This document shows positions 7,729 through 10,259 of a stretch of 10,259 nucleotides of DNA, piece by piece (position 1 is the stretch's first letter; each line of letters begins with the position of its first letter). The notes beneath the pieces were generated by a model that ran no database searches, was not told where the DNA came from, and worked only from the letters and a program-made list of their open reading frames with translations. Both the position numbers and the translations under genes were made by a program. The DNA comes from Gammaproteobacteria bacterium. Its GTDB lineage: Bacteria; Pseudomonadota; Gammaproteobacteria; Enterobacterales; Alteromonadaceae. The stretch is taken from positions 1 to 10,259 of the forward strand of contig JAIXSW010000295.1 of NCBI GenBank assembly GCA_027484495.1, in the 5' to 3' direction.

Positions 7729-8567
7729 ACCGCATCCGGATGCTGGTTAAAAACTTATGGGACAGCGCCACCCTTAATTTAGTGCAAGGCAATGCGGTCG
7801 CAACGCTGCCACTTTCAAACAGCCAACGATATGGCAAATCATTAACCGCAGCTATCACCCCTGCAGCGGGCAATTCAGCAGTTGTTTTCACGTTACCGGA
7901 AATGTCTCTGGCCAGTGGTCTGGTGATTTATCGGCACTGGCTGAGCAACGCTGGCAAATGGCGTGTGGAGCTGTTTGATGGCCCGAACGCCACCGGCGCA
8001 AAGGTCTATGACTCTGCACTTTTAGATGCAGTTCCTACCAAATCATTGGGCGAGCTGGATTGGTTAGTCGACTCCCTCATCGCAAGCCCTTTTGATACCT
8101 GGCCATTTAAATTCAGCCAGCACTGGTTTACACCGCAGTTTTTTCGCTCCGGGCGCCTGACGATTTCAGATGCGAATGGGCGGGACGGGTTGCATGAATT
8201 TGACCGGGTTTATTTAGGCCAGGTGTTTGAACCGTCGGTCAATTTCAGCTGGGGCGCTCTGCATCAATGGCAAAGCACCGAACGCCAGTATGTGACGGCC
8301 GCTGGCAGTGTATTTGCCAATGATCGTATCAAAACCCGTGAGTTCAAGTTTTCACTGGACCATCTGTCAGAGCTGGAGCGACCGCACTTGTCGACGGCTA
8401 TTCGCACCGTGGGGATCTCAAAGGATTGGTTTATCAGCCTGTATCCGGAAGCCGCCACGGTGAAAGAAATCGAGTATGCGATGAGCTGCAAATTCACATC
8501 GCTGCCAGGACTTACAAACACCCACTTTAACAACTATGCCGCGCCTTTCGCGGTTAGGGAGGCATGA
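7725..8567 (+). CDS. Putative phage tail tip structural protein, uncharacterised
   Basis: 280 residues. ATG 7725 overlaps the hub-like gene stop (ATGA), with GGAG at 7713-7716 eight bases upstream. I recognise no named family with certainty. Visible features are a beta-rich N-terminal half containing SGLVIYRHWLSNAGKWRVELF at ~64-84, which looks like a strand-rich binding domain, and a more conserved C-terminal half with RVYLGQVFEPSVNFSWG (~164-180), then QWQSTERQYVTAAGSVF (~184-200) and a helical segment with LDHLSELER. Similar arrangements occur in tail proteins of Pseudomonas- and Shewanella-like siphophages, where they are annotated only as structural or hypothetical. Aromatic richness and absence of Cys-based or catalytic motifs fit a virion component. 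Coupling to both neighbours suggests it is made with them in fixed amounts and sits between hub and fibre; that role is inferred. Confidence 0.78.
   Translation: MNRIRMLVKNLWDSATLNLVQGNAVATLPLSNSQRYGKSLTAAITPAAGNSAVVFTLPEMSLASGLVIYRHWLSNAGKWRVELFDGPNATGAKVYDSALLDAVPTKSLGELDWLVDSLIASPFDTWPFKFSQHWFTPQFFRSGRLTISDANGRDGLHEFDRVYLGQVFEPSVNFSWGALHQWQSTERQYVTAAGSVFANDRIKTREFKFSLDHLSELERPHLSTAIRTVGISKDWFISLYPEAATVKEIEYAMSCKFTSLPGLTNTHFNNYAAPFAVREA
8556..8562 (+). promoter_or_regulatory. Strong Shine-Dalgarno of the tail fibre gene; favours start at 8567
   Basis: AGGGAGG ends one base before ATG 8564 but four before ATG 8567. The two ATGs are adjacent and in frame. Spacing favours 8567, which overlaps the previous TGA (8565-8567) as TGATG. 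Confidence 0.6.
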
Positions 8568-9484
8568 TGACGGCTTTAGTAAAGCCTGCCGTTACATTCG
8601 ATGGTACTGATCGCGGTGGTCAGTACTTACAGAAGTTGCAGACACTGGCTGCCGCTGTGGATACTGCTTTTGATGCATACAACCAGCAGGTTGCTGCGGC
8701 TGAGACTGCAGAACAAATTAGTCAGGCAACAGCGTTGCTGCATCAACAGACGACTGAGTTAGTCGAAGAAGCCCAAGGCTATGTTACTCAGGTATATAAC
8801 GCCATTGGTACTGCGGGGAATTCCGCGCAATTCGCCGCCCAGTTGCTGACAGCACGGCTTATTGCGGGGGTGCCTTTCAACGGTACGCAAAATATTGTGT
8901 TGACTGCAGATAATGTCGGTGCAATGTCTAAAACCGCCACTGCGGTAACAGATTGGAACAGCGCTCTGACAAATGGTGCTTTTTACTCTCTGAGTGGCGC
9001 TGCAAACGTGCCTAAAAACGCAGCAGGCTGGCAAGGATTTGTTTCAGTGCTGAACGCTGAAAACGTCCGTCAAATGGTCTGGTCAGCTGATGGTCCTGCT
9101 GTTGAGATTTACAGCCGCTGCGGTGATGGCACCCCACTGGTTTGGGGCGCTTGGGTGTCACTGCGCCACTCTGCGGACCAACTGGATAATACTGATTACA
9201 TCACAGCCGCATCGTCAATTGCCCGAAAAGGCGTTGTAACCCGCGCTGCAATTGTTCCTGGCACTGCCTCAGTGACAATTACCATTCCTTCCGGCTACCA
9301 GAATAAAGATCGCATCGAATTAGACGTCATGGTTCCTGCGGGCCGCCAGCTGACTCTGTCGTGTGCGCTCAGTATGGACGTTGCAAACGGCACGAATGGC
9401 ACCAGCCATACCCTGACTGGGCCTGTGTCGGCGACTATTTCACTCATCAATCGCAGCACGTTATGGCAGCTGTTTATTGCCTGA
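8567..9484 (+). CDS. Tail fibre protein with pyocin-knob-like segment
   Basis: 305 residues from the preferred ATG 8567 (306 from 8564). Residues ~20-80 are a Gln/Ala-rich helical region able to form a trimeric coiled coil. At ~93-115 lies LLTARLIAGVPFNGTQNIVL followed by TADNVGAMSK, a motif frequent in phage tail fibres. At ~125-200 the pattern TDWNSALTNGAFYSL, N.P, and QMVWSADGPAVEIYSR matches the pyocin-knob domain of R-type pyocin and phage fibres, which binds the cell surface. The last ~80 residues are beta-rich, Thr/Ser/Asn-rich and end in an aromatic-hydrophobic tail (LWQLFIA), fitting a small receptor-binding tip. It is short for a fibre, so it may act with the following small protein. 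Base composition appears more AT-rich by eye than in the tape measure, as is common in host-range genes. No chaperone-type autoprotease motif is visible. Confidence 0.85.
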   Translation: MTALVKPAVTFDGTDRGGQYLQKLQTLAAAVDTAFDAYNQQVAAAETAEQISQATALLHQQTTELVEEAQGYVTQVYNAIGTAGNSAQFAAQLLTARLIAGVPFNGTQNIVLTADNVGAMSKTATAVTDWNSALTNGAFYSLSGAANVPKNAAGWQGFVSVLNAENVRQMVWSADGPAVEIYSRCGDGTPLVWGAWVSLRHSADQLDNTDYITAASSIARKGVVTRAAIVPGTASVTITIPSGYQNKDRIELDVMVPAGRQLTLSCALSMDVANGTNGTSHTLTGPVSATISLINRSTLWQLFIA

Positions 9485-9490
9485 TGGCTT

Positions 9491-9495
9491 AGGAG
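9491..9495 (+). promoter_or_regulatory. Ribosome binding site of the 134-residue gene
   Basis: AGGAG with six bases to ATG 9502. It lies in the 17-base gap after the fibre stop, the only gap between genes downstream of 449. Confidence 0.6.
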
Positions 9496-9501
9496 AACTC
9501 A

Positions 9502-9906
9502 ATGGAACTTTCAATGTTGCTTGGCGGCGGAATTAAGAGTAACCAAACAGGTTTCGTCTCGATATCAAACCCGCTTTACGGCACGGTAAATGGCGAGGAC
9601 GGCATCTATATCGATGTAACGATTTCTGCTGTGGATGTGACTAAATCGCTCGTCACGTTTGAGGGGAATGTGTTTCTTCGAACGACTGGAAGCTCTAGTA
9701 GCTCCCTAGGTTATGGGGTGGATTACATCCGTGCACAGACTATTGATAGCAACAATGGTTCCTACCAGGCACTTCAAAGAGTGCGTGCACGTCTTATTAA
9801 TTCAACCACATTGCGCCTCTCAACCATAACAAATTTAGCGGCCAACGAATATTTGTTAGGCGATTGCAAATTCATTGGCCGCTGGCAAGTCGTGGAGACT
9901 AAATAA
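9502..9906 (+). CDS. Small beta-rich phage protein of unknown function, fibre-adjacent
   Basis: 134 residues with a good ribosome binding site at 9491-9495. The N-terminus (LLGGGIKSNQTGFVSI) recalls small phage tail proteins that begin with an IKSxQxG motif followed by alternating strands; here ISAVDVTKSLVTFEGNVFL fits that pattern at ~47-65. A Ser-rich loop (TTGSSSSSLGYG) follows, then RVRARLINSTTLRLS and a C-terminal strand ending in RWQVVETK. It has no signal peptide, membrane segment, cysteine pair or catalytic motif. Predicted mostly beta, it could be a minor virion protein capping the tip or fibre. The function is not established. Its stop TAA shares one base with the next ATG. GC content is lower than upstream by eye. 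Confidence 0.72.
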   Translation: MELSMLLGGGIKSNQTGFVSISNPLYGTVNGEDGIYIDVTISAVDVTKSLVTFEGNVFLRTTGSSSSSLGYGVDYIRAQTIDSNNGSYQALQRVRARLINSTTLRLSTITNLAANEYLLGDCKFIGRWQVVETK

Positions 9907-10259
9907 TGCTCAGATATGCAATTTTAGACGCCGATGGATCCGTGATTAGCGTCGCTGATTTATCGGGTCCGGTAGACCTTCCGGATTACATCATGATTAG
10001 CGCTGACTCGGATGTGCAGACCGGAGACCACTACAACAGAGACACAGCTGAGTTTAGCCGGTCAGACCCGGCGTTACCTCCAACAGCACCAAAAATCAGC
10101 GAAGCCACCCTTGGCCGCAAAATTACCGTCAACGCATTACGCGCCCGTTTTACCTGGGCAGAGTCGGTGGCCTTTGAGAATGCATTGGCATCAAGTGCGG
10201 AGCTTCGGGTTCTGGACAAACGCTTGGTGGCCGTTGTGGCCACGCACGTTGATTTGGAC
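9906..10259 (+). CDS. Fibre-associated / fibre-assembly-like phage protein, N-terminal part (partial)
   Basis: ATG 9906 overlaps the previous TAA by one base, with GGAG at 9894-9897 eight bases upstream. The frame stays open for 118 codons to the right edge, where it is cut. It begins MLRYAILDADGSVISVADL, a short beta-hairpin start typical of small phage proteins encoded after tail fibres. A middle segment with GDHYNRDTAEFSR resembles the N-terminal region of fibre-assembly-type proteins. After a Pro-rich linker (DPALPPTAPKI) comes a helical part: ALRARFTWAESVAFENAL, then SAELRVLDKRL. The RFTxxE...A helix pattern recurs in short conserved phage proteins in this position. Either an accessory virion protein or a fibre chaperone is possible; the missing C-terminus prevents a firmer call. 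Confidence 0.7.
   Translation, partial: MLRYAILDADGSVISVADLSGPVDLPDYIMISADSDVQTGDHYNRDTAEFSRSDPALPPTAPKISEATLGRKITVNALRARFTWAESVAFENALASSAELRVLDKRLVAVVATHVDLD

Noticed and set aside
9485..9501. Promoter or terminator in the gap before the 134-residue gene
   Set aside because: Only 17 bases, accounted for by a ribosome binding site; no -10/-35 pair or stem-loop.
1..10259. Defence or anti-defence cargo, CRISPR array, tRNA, insertion sequence or attachment site
   Set aside because: The window is filled by tail genes with overlaps or tiny gaps; no spaced repeats, transposase, tRNA-like cloverleaf or unexplained gap was found.

Overview
The window is one densely packed, plus-strand block of late structural genes from a tailed bacteriophage or prophage. 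It covers the end of the tail assembly chaperone region, the tape measure gene, the tail tip and fibre genes, and the start of a further gene cut by the right edge. Nothing supported lies on the minus strand. No integrase, repressor, lysis, capsid or bacterial gene is present, so prophage and free phage cannot be told apart. Base composition, codon use and Shewanella/Pseudomonas/Rheinheimera-like tail proteins suggest a gammaproteobacterial host, but this is only an impression. A programmed frameshift followed by one very long tape measure fits a long-tailed (siphovirus-type) phage best; no sheath or contractile baseplate gene is visible.

Layout. Positions 1-437 hold the end of a tail assembly chaperone gene and, in the -1 frame, a DUF1799-like second chaperone part. 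An in-phase A AAA AAC heptamer at 66-72 joins the two frames, with a Shine-Dalgarno-like GGAG ten bases upstream, as expected for a G/GT-type programmed frameshift. Positions 452-6304 encode a tape measure protein of about 1950 residues with three internal tandem duplications. Positions 6301-7728 and 7725-8567 encode two probable tail tip or hub proteins. Positions 8567-9484 encode a tail fibre with a pyocin-knob-like segment, 9502-9906 a small beta-rich protein of unknown role, and 9906-10259 the first 118 codons of a protein resembling fibre-associated or fibre-assembly proteins.

The genes work as one assembly line. The chaperone and its frameshift product would coat and solubilise the tape measure, which sets tail length while tube subunits polymerise. 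The proteins after it would form the tip on which the tail starts and the fibre that contacts the host. From the tape measure to the fibre the genes overlap by 1-4 bases (ATGA/TGATG), and only 17 bases precede the 134-residue gene, so one late transcript with translational coupling is likely. No promoter or terminator is visible. No stretch over 300 bases lacks a gene.

The most interesting signal is the frameshift site. Next are the gap-free duplications in the tape measure and the poorly characterised tip, fibre and accessory proteins. I see no defence system, CRISPR array, mobile element, RNA gene or clearly new type of system.
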